Source: Pseudomonas sp. St316 (GTDB lineage Bacteria > Pseudomonadota > Gammaproteobacteria > Pseudomonadales > Pseudomonadaceae). From it: a stretch of DNA of 64,000 nucleotides. The notes below the pieces were generated by a model. It saw nothing but the letters and a program-made list of their open reading frames with translations. It did no database searches and had not been told where the DNA came from. Within the stretch, counting starts at the first letter, position 1; every line of letters starts with the position of its first letter. The stretch covers positions 1,054,001 through 1,118,000 of the forward strand of contig NZ_AP021901.1 of assembly GCF_018325905.1 (NCBI RefSeq), in the 5' to 3' direction. Position numbers and translations under genes: made by a program. This document shows, piece by piece, positions 9,986 through 21,855 of this stretch.

Positions 9986-11086
9986 TCAGACGTTGAAGCG
10001 GAAGTGCATCACATCACCGTCCTTGACGATGTATTCCTTGCCTTCCAGACGCCATTTACCGGCTTCCTTGGCACCCGCTTCACCTTTGTACTGGATGAAA
10101 TCCGCGTAGGCGATGACTTCGGCACGGATGAAGCCTTTTTCGAAGTCGGTGTGGATCACGCCAGCGGCTTGCGGTGCGGTAGCACCGACGCGAACGGTCC
10201 AGGCGCGGACTTCTTCGACGCCGGCGGTGAAGTAGGTCTGCAAGTGCAGCATCTCGTAGCCAGCGCGGATCACGCGATTCAGGCCAGGCTCTTCCAGGCC
10301 CAGGGCCTCGAGGAACATGTCTTTCTCTTCACCGTCATCCAGTTCGGCGATTTCTGCTTCGATCTTGTTGCAGACCGGAACGACCATGGCGCCTTCTTCT
10401 TCGGCAATGGCCTTGACCACGTCCAGGTGCGGGTTGTTCTCGAAGCCGTCTTCAGCGACGTTGGCGATGTACATGACCGGTTTGGTGGTCAGCAGGTGGA
10501 AGCCCTTGATCACCAGCTTCTCGTCGGTGCTCATGTTCTTCATCAGGCTGCGCGCAGGCTTGCCTTCGGTGAAGTGGGCGATCAACTGCTCCAGCAGGCC
10601 TTTCTGAACGACCGCGTCCTTGTCGCCACCCTTGGCGTTGCGAGTCACTTTCTGCAGTTGTTTTTCACAGCTGTCGAGGTCGGCGAAAATCAGTTCCAGG
10701 TCGATGATTTCGATGTCGCGTTTCGGGTCGACGCTGTTGGAGACGTGAATCACGTTCTCGTCTTCGAAGCAGCGCACCACGTGGGCGATGGCATCGGTTT
10801 CACGGATGTTGGCCAAAAACTTGTTACCCAGGCCTTCGCCCTTCGACGCACCGGCTACCAGGCCTGCGATGTCGACGAATTCCATGGTGGTCGGCAGGAT
10901 GCGCTTGGGGTTGACGATAGCCGCCAAGGCATCCAGGCGCGGATCGGGCATCGGCACGATGCCGGTGTTCGGCTCGATGGTGCAGAAGGGGAAGTTCTCG
11001 GCCGCGATACCGGATTTGGTCAGGGCGTTGAACAGGGTGGACTTGCCGACGTTAGGCAGGCCGACGATGCCGCAATTGAATCCCAT
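9986..11086 (-). CDS. ychF: Redox-regulated ATPase/GTPase YchF (Obg family)
   Basis: A 366-residue cytoplasmic P-loop protein, full length for the family. It shows the Walker [15 protein letters not shown] at residues 8-21, a G3 motif DIAGLV and the C-terminal TGS domain ([14 protein letters not shown]). YchF binds ribosomes, hydrolyses ATP in preference to GTP and modulates translation start choice and oxidative stress responses. It lies 22 bases downstream of pth, a pairing common in gamma-proteobacteria, and is the last gene of the lolB-to-ychF leftward run. Confidence 0.97.
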   Translation of the reverse strand: MGFNCGIVGLPNVGKSTLFNALTKSGIAAENFPFCTIEPNTGIVPMPDPRLDALAAIVNPKRILPTTMEFVDIAGLVAGASKGEGLGNKFLANIRETDAIAHVVRCFEDENVIHVSNSVDPKRDIEIIDLELIFADLDSCEKQLQKVTRNAKGGDKDAVVQKGLLEQLIAHFTEGKPARSLMKNMSTDEKLVIKGFHLLTTKPVMYIANVAEDGFENNPHLDVVKAIAEEEGAMVVPVCNKIEAEIAELDDGEEKDMFLEALGLEEPGLNRVIRAGYEMLHLQTYFTAGVEEVRAWTVRVGATAPQAAGVIHTDFEKGFIRAEVIAYADFIQYKGEAGAKEAGKWRLEGKEYIVKDGDVMHFRFNV

Positions 11087-11108
11087 GGTGTTTCCCCTCG
11101 GATAAGTG

Positions 11109-11693
11109 TCAGGCCTTCTGGCTGTGCAGGCTTTTCATCGCGCGGTTCCATTCACCGGCGAGGATATCCGGCAGCACGCCGAGGGCAAAGTCGATGCTGG
11201 CATCGAGTTTTTCCTGTTCGGCGCGAGGCGCACGACCCAGGACAAAGTTTGAAACCATACTGGCAACGCCCGGGTGGCCGATGCCGAGCCGCAGGCGGTG
11301 AAAGGTATTCTGATTACCCAGTTGCGCGATGATGTCGCGCAACCCGTTGTGACCGCCATGGCCGCCGCCTTGCTTGAGCTTGGCAACGCCCGGAGGCAGG
11401 TCGAGTTCGTCGTGGGCCACCAGGATTTCTTCAGGCTTGATGCGAAAGAAACCGGCCAATGCCGCCACGGCCTGGCCGCTACGGTTCATGTAGGTGGTGG
11501 GAATCAACAGGCGAACATCCTGACCCAGGTGCGAGAAGCGACCGGTCAGGCCGAAATACTTGCGATCGGCTGCCAGGCTGACGCCTTGTGCGTGCGCGAT
11601 GCGCTCAACAAAAAGGGCCCCTGCGTTATGCCGGGTCTGTTCGTATTCAGCGCCTGGATTTCCCAGGCCAACGATCAGTTTAATGGCAGTCAC
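11109..11693 (-). CDS. pth: Peptidyl-tRNA hydrolase
   Basis: A 194-residue enzyme that frees tRNA from peptidyl-tRNA dropped by ribosomes. The family signatures are present: [17 protein letters not shown] near the N-terminus, with the catalytic His in RHNAG at about residue 24, and the [11 protein letters not shown] motif with its catalytic Asp. [10 protein letters not shown] is also conserved. It sits between rplY and ychF in the usual order. Confidence 0.97.
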   Translation of the reverse strand: MTAIKLIVGLGNPGAEYEQTRHNAGALFVERIAHAQGVSLAADRKYFGLTGRFSHLGQDVRLLIPTTYMNRSGQAVAALAGFFRIKPEEILVAHDELDLPPGVAKLKQGGGHGGHNGLRDIIAQLGNQNTFHRLRLGIGHPGVASMVSNFVLGRAPRAEQEKLDASIDFALGVLPDILAGEWNRAMKSLHSQKA

Positions 11694-11859
11694 GATAGGG
11701 GCCCTTCCTGGAGTGTGGATAACGATGTCGCAATCAGGCGGTGTTGCGACAGTGGACGAAAATGGCGGATTTACCGTTAAGTAAACTTCGCGTTCTCGCC
11801 CGCTGTCTCGCTACGTTCCAGTCCGCGATGTTTCCGGTCACTCCGGCGACAGAGTGAAA

Positions 11860-12462
11860 TTACTCTGCAGCGCCTTCTTCAGTGGCTTCTGGAGCAACAC
11901 GTGGAGCGTGGACGTTGGCAACAGCCTTGTCATCGCCGTGTGCCAGAGCAACAAACTCAACGCCTTTAGGAGCCTTGAGGTCGGACAGGTGAACGATCGT
12001 GCCGACTTCGGCGTTAGCCAGGTCTACTTCGATGAATTCAGGCAGGTCTTTCGGCAGGCAGGTCACTTCGATTTCCGAAACAACGTGCGAAATTTCGCCG
12101 CCTTTCTTGATCGGAGCAGCTTCGCCAACGAAGTGTACAGGCACGATAGCGGTCAGTTTCTGGCCAGCGACTACGCGTACGAAGTCGGCGTGCATCACGT
12201 GGCCTTTGGCCGGGTGACGCTGCAGGGCTTTGATCACGACGTTTTGCTTGGTGCCACCAACGTTCAGCTCGATGATGTGGCTGTAGGCCGCTTCGTTTTC
12301 GAGCAGTTTGGCAACTTCTTTGGCCAGCATGCTGATGGACTCAGGGGCTTTTTCGCCACCGTAGACTACAGCTGGAACCAGGCTTGCGAGACGACGCAGG
12401 CGGCGGCTCGCACCTTTCCCCAGGTCGGAACGCACTTCAGCATTCAGAGTAAAATCGTTCAT
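11860..12462 (-). CDS. rplY: Ribosomal protein L25/general stress protein Ctc
   Basis: A 200-residue L25 of the long CTC form: an N-terminal 5S rRNA-binding domain (about 1-95) plus the C-terminal beta-domain (about 96-190). It begins [22 protein letters not shown] moved the start from an upstream in-frame codon to ATG 12462, which has a TGGAG ribosome site 7 bases ahead. It lies downstream of the prs terminator, so it probably has its own promoter at about 12463-12525. Confidence 0.97.
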   Translation of the reverse strand: MNDFTLNAEVRSDLGKGASRRLRRLASLVPAVVYGGEKAPESISMLAKEVAKLLENEAAYSHIIELNVGGTKQNVVIKALQRHPAKGHVMHADFVRVVAGQKLTAIVPVHFVGEAAPIKKGGEISHVVSEIEVTCLPKDLPEFIEVDLANAEVGTIVHLSDLKAPKGVEFVALAHGDDKAVANVHAPRVAPEATEEGAAE

Positions 12463-12527
12463 GTTGTATCTCCAAAGTAACCACATTCACCCCAGCGCTT
12501 GCGACCAGCGCTTAAGGCGATATGGGC

Positions 12528-12573
12528 AAAAAAGCCCCGCCCCGACAGGTAATGCCGGGGCGGGGCGCTTTTC
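12528..12573 (-). terminator. Intrinsic terminator downstream of prs
   Basis: A long GC stem (GCCCCGCCCCG with its complement) is followed on the minus strand by six T. It separates prs from rplY. Confidence 0.9.
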
Positions 12574-12605
12574 GTCAACGAGATGTCCTGGAAAGGGCAG
12601 GGCCC

Positions 12606-13547
12606 TTAGCGGAACATCGCACTGATCGATTCTTCGTTGCTGATGCGGCGAACCGCTTCGGCAACAACCGGTGCGATATCCAGTTGGCGGATACGCGCAC
12701 AGGCTTGTGCTGCTGCGGACAGCGGGATGGTATTGGTCACCACCAGCTCGTCCAGCACGGAATTTTCAATGTTCTCGATCGCTCGACCCGACAGCACAGG
12801 GTGTGTGCAGTAGGCAAAGACCTTGGCAGCGCCATGCTCTTTCAGGGCCTTCGCCGCGTGGCACAGGGTGCCGGCGGTATCGACCATGTCATCGACCAGA
12901 ATACAGGTACGCCCTTCGACATCACCGATGATGTGCATCACTTCAGAGTGATTGGCCTTCTCACGGCGTTTGTCGATGATACCCAGATCCACGCCCAGGG
13001 ATTTGGCAACGGCCCGTGCACGCACGACGCCACCAATGTCCGGGGACACGATCATCAGGTTTTCGAAGCGCTGATCTTCAATATCATCCACCAGGACCGG
13101 GGAGCCGTAGATGTTATCCACGGGAATATCGAAGAAACCCTGAATCTGGTCAGCATGCAGATCAACCGTGAGGACACGGTCGATGCCGACTACGGTCAGC
13201 ATATCAGCCACGACTTTCGCGCTGATCGCCACACGTGCGGAACGCGGACGGCGATCCTGACGGGCATAACCAAAGTAAGGAATAACAGCAGTGATACGAG
13301 TAGCCGAGGAGCGGCGGAAGGCATCAGCCATCACGACGAGTTCCATCAGGTTATCGTTGGTCGGAGCGCAAGTCGGCTGAATAATGAAGACGTCTTTACC
13401 GCGAACGTTTTCATTGATCTCGGCAGTGATTTCGCCGTCGGAAAACTTACCGACAGAAATGTCACCGAGAGGGATATGCAGCTGACGTACGACACGCCGA
13501 GCCAGATCGGGGTTGGCGTTCCCCGTAAAGACCATCATCTTGGACAC
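12606..13547 (-). CDS. prs: Ribose-phosphate pyrophosphokinase
   Basis: This enzyme makes PRPP from ribose 5-phosphate and ATP for purine, pyrimidine, His, Trp and NAD synthesis. It is 313 residues from GTG 13547 ([10 protein letters not shown]), the start used in pseudomonads; longer upstream frames run into the tRNA gene. Motifs include the ATP-binding segment [10 protein letters not shown], the catalytic Lys-Arg region DKRREK, and the PRPP-binding loop [10 protein letters not shown]. It lies directly downstream of tRNA-Gln and ispE. Confidence 0.97.
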   Translation of the reverse strand: MSKMMVFTGNANPDLARRVVRQLHIPLGDISVGKFSDGEITAEINENVRGKDVFIIQPTCAPTNDNLMELVVMADAFRRSSATRITAVIPYFGYARQDRRPRSARVAISAKVVADMLTVVGIDRVLTVDLHADQIQGFFDIPVDNIYGSPVLVDDIEDQRFENLMIVSPDIGGVVRARAVAKSLGVDLGIIDKRREKANHSEVMHIIGDVEGRTCILVDDMVDTAGTLCHAAKALKEHGAAKVFAYCTHPVLSGRAIENIENSVLDELVVTNTIPLSAAAQACARIRQLDIAPVVAEAVRRISNEESISAMFR

Positions 13548-13594
13548 GCGCAGTACCTGAAGGCTGAGGGTATACCTGGATGAGTATAGGAAAA

Positions 13595-13669
13595 TGGCAG
13601 GGGCGGCTGGATTCGAACCAACGCATGGCAGGATCAAAACCTGCTGCCTTACCGCTTGGCGACGCCCCT
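13595..13669 (-). tRNA. tRNA-Gln (anticodon TTG)
   Basis: A 75-nt tRNA read on the minus strand, starting AGGGGCGTCG and ending CGCCCCT-G-CCA with encoded CCA. The acceptor stem AGGGGCG/CGCCCCT pairs fully. The anticodon stem GCAGG/CCTGC encloses the loop TTTTGAT, giving anticodon TTG (reads CAA). The T arm has the usual GGTTCGAATCC. It sits between ispE and prs, as in other pseudomonads. Confidence 0.97.
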
Positions 13670-13706
13670 GTATCTGTTGCTGCGAGTGCCCAGCACTCGA
13701 TTCCTT

Positions 13707-14558
13707 TTAGAGCAGGTCTTGCAGCTTGCGATGCAACATCGAAACGTTGCTTCCTTTTGCTACAAACCCTGTAAGGGTCTCTGTCAGAAGGGCCGAGACT
13801 TTATCAGCTTCAGCTTTGCTTGGGAAGCCCCCAAACACACAACTTCCAGTTCCGGTGAGTTTTGCTTCGGTAAATTTACCTAACAAATTCAATGCGTTAC
13901 GAACATCTGGATAACGCCTTGCTACCACCGGTAAGCAGTCATTTCGACTGTTTCCCTTGGGAACGGGGCGCACTTTAATGGGAGGAGAGTTACGTGTCAA
14001 CAGTGGATCTGAAAAAATTTCTGCTGTACTTACAGAGACTTGCGGCACCAGTACCAAGTACCAAGGTTCTTCGGGCTCCACCGGGGTGAGTTTTTCCCCT
14101 ACGCCCTCGGCGAAAGCGGCGTGGCCACGAACGAAAACCGGCACGTCGGCGCCCAGTGTCAGGCCCAGGGCGGCCAGGCGATCCGCGTCCCAGCCCAGCT
14201 GCCACAAGTGGTTGAGACCGAGCAACGTGGTGGCCGCATTCGAACTGCCGCCGCCGATGCCGCCACCCATGGGCAGGATTTTTTCGATCCAGATATCGAT
14301 GCCCAGCGTACAACCGGATTGCGCCTGGAGTTTTTTCGCGGCCTTGACGATCAGGTTGCTGTCGTGGGGAACGCCTTCGAATTCGGTGTGAAGGCGAATC
14401 ACCCCGTCGTCGCGCACGGCAAAGGTGATTTCGTCGCCGTAGTCCAGGAACTGAAAAATCGTCTGCAGCTCGTGGTAGCCGTCCGGGCGACGGCCGAGGA
14501 TGTGCAGCATCAGGTTGAGCTTGGCCGGGGAGGGCAGGGTCAGGCGTGCGGCGCTCAT
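13707..14558 (-). CDS. ispE: 4-diphosphocytidyl-2-C-methyl-D-erythritol kinase
   Basis: A GHMP kinase of the MEP isoprenoid pathway, 283 residues. It shows [20 protein letters not shown] near the N-terminus (the catalytic Lys region) and the glycine-rich ATP loop [14 protein letters not shown] at about residue 93. The C-terminal GSCVFGGF motif is also present. It starts 1 base after the lolB stop on the same strand, so the two are translationally linked. Confidence 0.97.
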   Translation of the reverse strand: MSAARLTLPSPAKLNLMLHILGRRPDGYHELQTIFQFLDYGDEITFAVRDDGVIRLHTEFEGVPHDSNLIVKAAKKLQAQSGCTLGIDIWIEKILPMGGGIGGGSSNAATTLLGLNHLWQLGWDADRLAALGLTLGADVPVFVRGHAAFAEGVGEKLTPVEPEEPWYLVLVPQVSVSTAEIFSDPLLTRNSPPIKVRPVPKGNSRNDCLPVVARRYPDVRNALNLLGKFTEAKLTGTGSCVFGGFPSKAEADKVSALLTETLTGFVAKGSNVSMLHRKLQDLL

Positions 14559-14559
14559 G

Positions 14560-15177
14560 TCATTGCCCCAGCTTGCGCGGCTGCCATTGCTTGATCACCA
14601 GCGTGACGTCGAGGTTGCTGCCGTGCAGCTTGATGCGTTCGGGCAGCCAATAGCCGTTCTGCTGGGCATAGCTTAAGTATTCGATCTGCCAGTCATCCTG
14701 CTCCAGGTTGGACAGGCGGCTGTCGGCGTCGAGGGTCAGGCGGCTTTTGCTGTCCGGTGCCGGCAGCCCGCGAACCCACCAGGTCAGGTGGGATACCGGC
14801 AACTTCCAGCCCAATTGTTCTTCCAGCAGCGCTTCGGGGGTGGGTGCCTCATAGCGTCCCTGGTTGGCGACTTCCAACGATACCTGGCCCGGCCGACCCG
14901 TCAGGCGGGCCGCACCGCGACCCAGTGGGCCCGACAGGCGAATGTCGTAGTAGTCCTGGCGCTGCAGCCAGAACAGCGTGCCACTGCCCGAGTCTTTCGG
15001 GGCGCGGATGCCGATCTTGCCGTCGATCTGCCAGCCGTCGAGGCCGCTCAGTTGTTGCTTGTGCTCGCGCCATTGGGCCTGGTTGCCCTGGCCCTGGACG
15101 GATTCACGGGCGCCGAAGCCCGCGCAACCGGCGAGCAGGGCAATAAAGCTGAAAACGATGAGATGGCGCAAAAACAT
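14560..15177 (-). CDS. lolB: Outer-membrane lipoprotein insertion factor LolB
   Basis: LolB receives lipoproteins from LolA and inserts them in the outer membrane. The 205-residue precursor has a lipoprotein signal ending in the lipobox LLAGC (Cys at about residue 18) and the LolB features [10 protein letters not shown] and [10 protein letters not shown]. It is followed by ispE, and 4 bases separate it from the upstream TPR lipoprotein gene, so the three form one operon. Confidence 0.96.
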   Translation of the reverse strand: MFLRHLIVFSFIALLAGCAGFGARESVQGQGNQAQWREHKQQLSGLDGWQIDGKIGIRAPKDSGSGTLFWLQRQDYYDIRLSGPLGRGAARLTGRPGQVSLEVANQGRYEAPTPEALLEEQLGWKLPVSHLTWWVRGLPAPDSKSRLTLDADSRLSNLEQDDWQIEYLSYAQQNGYWLPERIKLHGSNLDVTLVIKQWQPRKLGQ

Positions 15178-15181
15178 AATC

Positions 15182-16906
15182 TTAAAGAGTCTCGGATCCG
15201 GTCAGGCGTTTGATGGTGCTGCGCAAGAGGGGGCTGTCAGGCTGATCCTTGAGGAATCGGCTCCAGATCTGCCGGGCTTCGCGTTGTTTGCCGTTGGCCC
15301 ACAGGACCTCGCCCAGGTGAGCGGCGACTTCCTGGTCGGGAAAGCGCTCCAGGGCCTGGCGCAACAGGCGTTCGGCTTCGTCGAGATTGCCCAGGCGGAA
15401 ATTCACCCAGCCGAGGCTGTCGAGCACCGCCGGGTCTTCCGGGTTGATCTGGTGGGCCTGTTCGATCAGCAGCTTGGCTTCGTCGTAGCGGGTGGTGCGG
15501 TCCGACAAGGTGTAGCCCAGGGCGTTGAGGGCCATGGCGTTGTCAGGATCACGCTGGATGATCAGGCGCAGGTCTTTTTCCATCTGGGCCAGGTCATTGC
15601 GTTTTTCCGCCAGCATGGCGCGGGTGTACAACAGGTTCAGATCGTCCGGGTACTGCTTCAAGGCTTGTTGCAGCACGTTCCAGGCCTTGTCGCCCTGATT
15701 GTTGGCCGACAGGGTTTCGGCTTCGATCAGGTACAGCTGGATGCCGTAGTCCGGCTGGGAGTCGCGTTGCACGGCGAGGCGGCTCTGGGCTTCGGCGGTC
15801 TTGCCATTGCCGATCAGGATATCGGCCTGGCGCAACTGCGCAGGCAGGTAGTCGTTGCCCGGGCCGACCTGGGCGTACTCGATCAGTGCGCTCTCGGGGT
15901 CGTTGCGTTCCTCGGCGATGCGACCCAGGTTCAGGTGGGCAGAGTCGACATGGCTTTCCCGGGCGATCAGGTCTTCCAGGTACCCCTTGGCCTCGTCCCA
16001 GGCCTTGGCCTCCAGGCAGACCAGCGCGAGGGAATAGCGCAACTCGTCGTCTTCCGGGTATTGCTGGACCAGGCTGGAGAACTCCACCTTGGCGTCGTCC
16101 ATGCGGTTGTTTTCCACCAGCATGCGGGCGTAGGTGAGGCGCAGGCGTTTGTCGTCCGGGTACTTCTTGATGCTTTTTTCCAGCAGCGGCAGCGCTTCGT
16201 CACCGCGATTCAAGCCTTGCAGCAGGCGTGCGCGCAGCAGGATCGGCGCCACTTCGCCAGCTTCCGGCGGGTTGTCTTCCAAAAGGGTGAGGGCGCCTTG
16301 GGTGTCACCGTCCTGTTGCAGCAGCAGGGCCTTGCCGAAAATCAGCTGGCCGTTGTTCGGGTGGCGCAGCAACAGGCGATCGAAGCTTTTCATCAGGCCG
16401 TTGCGGGTTTCCTGGTCGGTATCGGCGGCGGACAGGGCCAGGAAGTCGAAATGGGTGTCGCCCTTGCCCAGCAGGACCTTCTCCATATACATCATGGAGT
16501 CGTCGTAGCGCCCGGCCCGAGCCAGTTGCACGGCGGCGGCGCGCTGCGCTTCGAGGTCGTCCGGGGCATTCTTGGCCCAGATTAGCGCGGTATCCAGCGC
16601 GGGCTGGTCGGCGCCCAGGTATTCGGCAATGCGAAAGGCCCGCTCGGAGATGCCCGGGTCCTGGGTATTGATGGCTTGGGTCACGTAGTTGTCCAGCGCA
16701 ATGTCGAAGCGATTGCGCTGGCCTGCCAGTTCGGCGCTCAACAGGCTGAAGATGGTTTCTTCGCTGAACGAGCCGTAGACCTTGGGTTTTTCAGGTACCT
16801 GCACGCTGTCTTCGACCGGCGGCGTACCGTCCGTCGAAACGGGGGCCATGGACTGGCAGCCGCTGAGCAAGGCAAGAGCAAGGAGCAACGCGGAAGATCT
16901 ATTCAT
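15182..16906 (-). CDS. Tetratricopeptide-repeat lipoprotein
   Basis: A 574-residue lipoprotein (lipobox LLSGC at about residues 13-17) made mostly of TPR helices. Clear repeats include [20 protein letters not shown] and [20 protein letters not shown] near residues 455-520. It corresponds by position to PA4667 of P. aeruginosa. TPR lipoproteins of this kind act as scaffolds in the envelope, but its partner is unknown. It opens the leftward operon with lolB and ispE and is divergent from hemA; the 172-base gap holds both promoters. Confidence 0.9.
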   Translation of the reverse strand: MNRSSALLLALALLSGCQSMAPVSTDGTPPVEDSVQVPEKPKVYGSFSEETIFSLLSAELAGQRNRFDIALDNYVTQAINTQDPGISERAFRIAEYLGADQPALDTALIWAKNAPDDLEAQRAAAVQLARAGRYDDSMMYMEKVLLGKGDTHFDFLALSAADTDQETRNGLMKSFDRLLLRHPNNGQLIFGKALLLQQDGDTQGALTLLEDNPPEAGEVAPILLRARLLQGLNRGDEALPLLEKSIKKYPDDKRLRLTYARMLVENNRMDDAKVEFSSLVQQYPEDDELRYSLALVCLEAKAWDEAKGYLEDLIARESHVDSAHLNLGRIAEERNDPESALIEYAQVGPGNDYLPAQLRQADILIGNGKTAEAQSRLAVQRDSQPDYGIQLYLIEAETLSANNQGDKAWNVLQQALKQYPDDLNLLYTRAMLAEKRNDLAQMEKDLRLIIQRDPDNAMALNALGYTLSDRTTRYDEAKLLIEQAHQINPEDPAVLDSLGWVNFRLGNLDEAERLLRQALERFPDQEVAAHLGEVLWANGKQREARQIWSRFLKDQPDSPLLRSTIKRLTGSETL

Positions 16907-17078
16907 ATAGGAAGAGGACGACTAACCTGCGGTCGGATCATCATGACACAAGCCTTCGGTCAAACATAACCGCCCCGTCGATTTACAACTCAGGGCAGGG
17001 CGATAGAGATCGAGTGGTTGTTCTGGATCTGACGAAGTAGGACAATTGCCGGCTTCACGTCACCATCAGCGACCTTGA

Positions 17079-18368
17079 ATGGCCTTCCTTGCACTCGGTA
17101 TTAACCACAAGACTGCTTCAGTAGACGTCCGCGAGCGCGTGGCCTTTACGCCTGAGCAGCTGGTTGAGGCCTTGCAGCAGCTCTGCCGACTCACCGACAG
17201 TCGCGAAGCTGCGATCCTCTCCACCTGCAATCGCAGCGAGCTTTATATAGAACAGGATCACGTTTCGGCCGATTCAGTCCTGCGCTGGCTGGCCGACTAT
17301 CACAACCTGAGCCTTGAAGAGCTGCGCGCCAGTGCCTATGTGCACGAAGACGATGCGGCCGTTCGTCACATGATGCGTGTCGCCTCGGGGCTCGATTCGC
17401 TGGTGTTGGGCGAACCGCAGATTCTCGGCCAGATGAAGTCGGCCTACGCCGTGGCCCGCGAGGCCGGCACCGTCGGCCCGCTGCTGGGGCGGCTGTTCCA
17501 GGCCACGTTCAACGCCGCCAAGCAGGTGCGCACCGACACCGCCATCGGCGAGAACCCGGTGTCCGTGGCGTTTGCCGCGGTCAGCCTGGCGAAACAGATT
17601 TTCAGTGATTTGCAACGCAGCCAGGCGCTGCTGATCGGCGCTGGCGAGACCATCACCCTGGTCGCCCGCCATCTCCATGACCTGGGTGTCAAGCGCATTG
17701 TCGTCGCCAACCGGACCCTGGAACGAGCCAGCAGCCTGGCCGAGCAGTTCGGCGCCCATGCGGTGCTGCTGTCGGACATTCCCGCGGAGCTGGTGCACAG
17801 CGACATCGTCATCAGTTCCACCGCCAGCCAGTTGCCGATCCTCGGCAAGGGCGCTGTAGAAAGTGCCCTGAAGCTGCGCAAGCACAAGCCGATTTTCATG
17901 GTGGACATTGCCGTTCCCCGGGACATCGAGCCGGAAGTCGGCGAGCTGGACGACGTTTATCTCTACAGCGTCGACGATCTGCACGAGGTGGTCGCCGAGA
18001 ACCTCAAGAGCCGGCAGGGCGCGGCCCAGGCGGCGGAAGAGATGATCACCGTCGGCGCCGACGACTTCATGGTGCGCTTGCGCGAGCTGGCCGCGGTGGA
18101 TGTGCTCAAGGCCTATCGTCAACAGAGCGAACGGCTGCGCGACGAGGAGCTGCAAAAGGCCCAGCGCCTGCTGGCCAACGGCGGCAGTGCCGAAGAGGTG
18201 CTGGTGCAACTGGCCCGCGGCCTGACCAACAAATTGCTCCACGCCCCCAGTGTCCAGCTCAAGAAGCTGACCGCCGAAGGCCGTCTCGATGCGCTGGCCA
18301 TGGCCCAGGAACTCTTCGCCCTCGGTGAGGGCTCACCGGATAGCTTTTCGGATAAAAAACCGCAATGA
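17079..18368 (+). CDS. hemA: Glutamyl-tRNA reductase
   Basis: The first enzyme of C5 tetrapyrrole synthesis; it reduces Glu-tRNA to glutamate-1-semialdehyde with NADPH. It has 429 residues. The catalytic Cys is in STCNRSELY (about residue 50), followed by the [17 protein letters not shown] signature and the NADPH-binding GAGETI. Its last bases overlap prfA by 4 (ATGA), giving a hemA-prfA-prmC arrangement as in enterics. Confidence 0.97.
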   Translation: MAFLALGINHKTASVDVRERVAFTPEQLVEALQQLCRLTDSREAAILSTCNRSELYIEQDHVSADSVLRWLADYHNLSLEELRASAYVHEDDAAVRHMMRVASGLDSLVLGEPQILGQMKSAYAVAREAGTVGPLLGRLFQATFNAAKQVRTDTAIGENPVSVAFAAVSLAKQIFSDLQRSQALLIGAGETITLVARHLHDLGVKRIVVANRTLERASSLAEQFGAHAVLLSDIPAELVHSDIVISSTASQLPILGKGAVESALKLRKHKPIFMVDIAVPRDIEPEVGELDDVYLYSVDDLHEVVAENLKSRQGAAQAAEEMITVGADDFMVRLRELAAVDVLKAYRQQSERLRDEELQKAQRLLANGGSAEEVLVQLARGLTNKLLHAPSVQLKKLTAEGRLDALAMAQELFALGEGSPDSFSDKKPQ

Positions 18369-19447
18369 AAGCGTCACTGCTCAACAAGCTGGACATCCTC
18401 CAGGACCGTTTCGAAGAACTGACCGCCTTGCTGGGCGATGGCGAAGTCATTTGCGACCAGAACAAATTCCGCACCTATTCCAAGGAATATGCGGAAGTCG
18501 AGCCGATTGTCGCCACTTATAAACAGTTGCTCAAAGTGCAGGGCGACCTTGAAGGCGCCCAGGCGCTGCTCAAGGACAGCGACCCGGACATGCGCGAAAT
18601 GGCCGTGGAGGAAGTCCGCGAAGCCAAGGACCAACTGGTTGAGCTGGAAAGCAGCCTGCAACGCATGCTGTTGCCCAAGGACCCGAATGACGGACGCAAT
18701 GTGTTCCTTGAGATCCGTGCCGGTACCGGCGGCGATGAGGCGGCGATTTTTTCCGGTGACCTGTTTCGCATGTATTCGCGCTACGCCGAGCGTCGCGGTT
18801 GGCGCGTGGAGATCCTTTCGGAAAACGAAGGCGAACACGGTGGCTATAAAGAAGTCATCGCCCGGGTCGAAGGTGACAACGTCTACGGCAAACTGAAATT
18901 CGAATCCGGCGCCCACCGCGTGCAGCGTGTGCCGGCCACCGAATCCCAGGGCCGCATCCACACCTCCGCCTGCACCGTGGCGGTATTGCCCGAGCCGGAC
19001 GAGCAGGAAGCCATCGAGATCAATCCGGCGGACCTGCGGGTCGATACTTATCGTTCCTCCGGCGCGGGCGGCCAGCACGTCAACAAGACCGACTCGGCGA
19101 TCCGTATCACGCACTTGCCGTCGGGCATCGTGGTCGAGTGCCAGGAAGAACGTTCCCAGCACAAGAACCGCGCGCGGGCCATGTCCTGGCTCTCGGCCAA
19201 GCTCAACGACCAGCAGACCAGTGCCGCGGCCAATGCCATCGCCAGTGAGCGCAAATTGTTGGTGGGCTCGGGCGATCGTTCCGAGCGGATCCGTACCTAC
19301 AACTTCGCCCAGGGCCGGGTCACCGACCATCGCGTCAACCTGACCCTGTATTCCCTGGATGAAATTCTTGCCGGTGGTGTCGATGCGGTGATCGAGCCGC
19401 TGCTGGCCGAATACCAGGCCGACCAGTTGGCTGCGATTGGCGAGTAA
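18365..19447 (+). CDS. prfA: Peptide chain release factor 1
   Basis: RF1 reads UAA and UAG and triggers peptide release. It has 360 residues. The codon-recognition PxT motif is in VPATESQG (about residue 190), and the GGQ loop is in [13 protein letters not shown] (about residue 234). The Gln of GGQ is methylated by PrmC, whose gene follows 14 bases downstream. Translation is coupled to hemA through the 4-base overlap. Confidence 0.97.
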   Translation: MKASLLNKLDILQDRFEELTALLGDGEVICDQNKFRTYSKEYAEVEPIVATYKQLLKVQGDLEGAQALLKDSDPDMREMAVEEVREAKDQLVELESSLQRMLLPKDPNDGRNVFLEIRAGTGGDEAAIFSGDLFRMYSRYAERRGWRVEILSENEGEHGGYKEVIARVEGDNVYGKLKFESGAHRVQRVPATESQGRIHTSACTVAVLPEPDEQEAIEINPADLRVDTYRSSGAGGQHVNKTDSAIRITHLPSGIVVECQEERSQHKNRARAMSWLSAKLNDQQTSAAANAIASERKLLVGSGDRSERIRTYNFAQGRVTDHRVNLTLYSLDEILAGGVDAVIEPLLAEYQADQLAAIGE

Positions 19448-19461
19448 GCACAGGTGAACAA

Positions 19462-20292
19462 ATGACCATCATCGCCAGTCTGTTACGCGCCGCCGAGCTG
19501 CCGGATTCGCCCACCTCACGGCTGGACGCCGAATTGTTGCTGGCCGCTGCGCTGGGCAAGTCCCGCAGCTTCCTGCACACCTGGCCCGAGCGGATCGTGC
19601 CCAGCGAGGCAGCGTTGCTGTTCTCCGAATACCTGCGCCGGCGTCGTTGCGGCGAGCCGGTGGCGTACATCCTCGGGCAGCAAGGTTTCTGGAACCTTGA
19701 TCTGGAAGTCGCGCCCCATACGCTGATTCCGCGTCCCGACACCGAGCTGCTGGTGGAAACCGCGCTGGCCCTGTTGCCGGCCACACCGGCCCGGGTCCTG
19801 GACCTGGGCACCGGCAGCGGTGCGATTGCCTTGGCATTGGCCAATGAGCGCCCAGCCTGGAATGTCACCGCAGTCGACCGGGTGCTGGAGGCCGTGGCCT
19901 TGGCCGAGCGCAATCGCCAGCGCCTGGACCTGCGCAACGTCACGGTGCTGAGCAGCCATTGGTTCAGCGCATTGGAGGGCGAGCGTTTTACATTGATCAT
20001 CAGCAATCCGCCTTACATCGCGGCCAGCGATCCGCATCTGGCCGAAGGCGATGTGCGTTTCGAGCCGAGCAGTGCCCTGGTCGCGGGGCCGGACGGTTTG
20101 GATGACTTGCGCCAAATCATTGCCCAGGCCCCCGTGCACCTTGAGCCGGGCGGCTGGTTGATGCTTGAACACGGTTACGATCAGGCCGAAGCGGTGCGTG
20201 ATTTGCTCCGAGTCCATGGCTTTACTGAAGTCCACAGCCGTAAGGACCTGGGCGGTCATGAGCGCATCAGCCTGGGGTGCCTGCCGTGCTGA
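19462..20292 (+). CDS. prmC: Release factor glutamine methyltransferase
   Basis: An S-adenosylmethionine-dependent enzyme that methylates the GGQ glutamine of RF1 and RF2. It has 276 residues. The SAM-binding motif is VLDLGTGSGAIAL (about 113-125) and the catalytic NPPY motif is in IISNPPYIAA (about residue 182). The N-terminal five-helix domain recognises the release factor. It lies directly after its substrate gene prfA and overlaps moeB. Confidence 0.97.
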   Translation: MTIIASLLRAAELPDSPTSRLDAELLLAAALGKSRSFLHTWPERIVPSEAALLFSEYLRRRRCGEPVAYILGQQGFWNLDLEVAPHTLIPRPDTELLVETALALLPATPARVLDLGTGSGAIALALANERPAWNVTAVDRVLEAVALAERNRQRLDLRNVTVLSSHWFSALEGERFTLIISNPPYIAASDPHLAEGDVRFEPSSALVAGPDGLDDLRQIIAQAPVHLEPGGWLMLEHGYDQAEAVRDLLRVHGFTEVHSRKDLGGHERISLGCLPC

Positions 20293-21041
20293 ACGATCAG
20301 GAGCTGTTGCGCTATAGCCGGCAGATTCTGTTGCAGCACGTCGACATCGACGGGCAATTGCGTCTCAAGCAAAGCCGCGTGCTGATCATTGGCCTTGGCG
20401 GTCTCGGCGCCCCGGTGGCGTTGTACCTGGCCGCTGCTGGAGTGGGCGAGATGCATTTGGCGGATTTCGACACCGTCGACTTGACCAACCTGCAACGCCA
20501 GATCATTCACGACACCGACAGCGTCGGCCTGAGCAAGGTCGATTCGGCGATGCGGCGCTTGGGGGCGATCAACCCCGAGGTTCATCTGGTGCCTCACCGG
20601 ATGGCCATGGACGAAGACAGCCTCGCCGCTGCGGTCGCGGCGGTGGACGTGGTGCTCGACTGCTCCGACAATTTTTCGACCCGCGAAGCGGTGAACGCAG
20701 CCTGTGTCGCGGCGGGTAAGCCGCTGGTCAGCGGTGCGGCGATTCGCCTGGAAGGGCAGTTGTCGGTGTTCGATCCACGCCGCCCCGAAAGCCCCTGCTA
20801 CCACTGCCTTTACGGCCACGGCAGCGAAGCCGAGCTGACTTGCAGCGAAGCCGGCGTGATCGGTCCGTTGGTGGGGTTGGTGGGTAGCCTGCAAGCCCTT
20901 GAAGCCTTGAAGTTGCTGGCCGGTTTCGGTGAGCCGCTGGTGGGGCGCCTGCTGTTGATCGATGCATTGGGCACGCGTTTCCGTGAGTTGCGGGTCAAGC
21001 GTGATCCAGGCTGCAGCGTCTGTGGTGGCCGGCATGAGTGA
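20286..21041 (+). CDS. moeB: ThiF/MoeB-family adenylyltransferase
   Basis: An E1-like enzyme that adenylates the C-terminus of MoaD for molybdopterin synthesis; ThiS-type activity is also possible. It has 251 residues from GTG 20286 ([13 protein letters not shown]). This start overlaps prmC by 7 bases and matches the family N-terminus; an upstream in-frame codon at 20277 is less likely. ATP loop: [19 protein letters not shown]. Zinc Cys pairs: CYHC (about residues 176-179) and CSVC near the end. No other moa genes are close, so its place here is operon convenience. Confidence 0.93.
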   Translation: MLNDQELLRYSRQILLQHVDIDGQLRLKQSRVLIIGLGGLGAPVALYLAAAGVGEMHLADFDTVDLTNLQRQIIHDTDSVGLSKVDSAMRRLGAINPEVHLVPHRMAMDEDSLAAAVAAVDVVLDCSDNFSTREAVNAACVAAGKPLVSGAAIRLEGQLSVFDPRRPESPCYHCLYGHGSEAELTCSEAGVIGPLVGLVGSLQALEALKLLAGFGEPLVGRLLLIDALGTRFRELRVKRDPGCSVCGGRHE

Positions 21042-21825
21042 AGCGCCGGTCGGTGTGCTTGACTCGGGTGTCGGCGGGTTGTCGGTGCTGGGGGAAATCC
21101 GCCGGTTGCTGCCCAACGAATCGCTGTTGTACGTGGCTGACTGTGGGCATATTCCCTACGGTGAGAAGACCCCGGAATACATCCGACAACGCTGCGCGAT
21201 CATTGCCGACTTTCTCCTGGGCCAGGGCGCCAAGGCGCTAGTCGTCGCGTGCAACACCGCGACGGTGGCTGCTGTTGCCGATCTACGCCGTGATTTCCCC
21301 CATTGGCCCATCGTCGGCATGGAACCGGCAGTCAAGCCGGCGGCTGCCGCGACCCGCAGCGGTATCGTCGGCGTACTGGCCACCACCGGCACCTTGCAGA
21401 GCGCCAAGTTCGCCGCGTTGCTCGACCGCTTCGCCACCGATGTGCGGGTTATCACGCAACCGTGCCCGGGACTGGTGGAACTGATCGAAGCGGGTGACTT
21501 GCACAACCCGGCCTTGCAGCAATTGCTGCAACATTACGTCGACCCCTTGCTGGCTGCCGGCTGCGATACGCTGATCCTGGGTTGCACGCACTATCCGTTC
21601 CTCAAGCCATTGCTGGCGGGGATGATTCCTGAGCACATCAGCCTCATCGATACCGGCGCCGCAGTGGCCCGGCAACTTCAACGCCTGTTGAGTGAACGAG
21701 GGCTGTTGGCTGAAGGACCTGCCACTGAAACGCACTTCTGGACCAGCGCAGATCCGATACATTTAAGAAAAATCCTACCAACGCTATGGCATTCGTCTGG
21801 CGTTGTGCGAAGCTTCGGTCTGTAA
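21034..21825 (+). CDS. murI: Glutamate racemase
   Basis: Makes D-glutamate for peptidoglycan. It has 263 residues from ATG 21034, which overlaps the moeB stop by 8 bases; longer frames would run into moeB. The two catalytic cysteines are in VACNTATV (about residue 71) and LGCTHYPF (about residue 182). The N-terminal [11 protein letters not shown] is conserved. It is the last gene of the hemA-prfA-prmC-moeB-murI run. Confidence 0.96.
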   Translation: MSEAPVGVLDSGVGGLSVLGEIRRLLPNESLLYVADCGHIPYGEKTPEYIRQRCAIIADFLLGQGAKALVVACNTATVAAVADLRRDFPHWPIVGMEPAVKPAAAATRSGIVGVLATTGTLQSAKFAALLDRFATDVRVITQPCPGLVELIEAGDLHNPALQQLLQHYVDPLLAAGCDTLILGCTHYPFLKPLLAGMIPEHISLIDTGAAVARQLQRLLSERGLLAEGPATETHFWTSADPIHLRKILPTLWHSSGVVRSFGL

Positions 21826-21855
21826 AAAAAACGTGAAAATTATGTAAATCGTGCT

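Noticed and set aside
14978..16585. A 535-codon plus-strand frame
   Set aside because: It is a shadow of the TPR lipoprotein gene on the other strand and has no recognisable domain or ribosome site.
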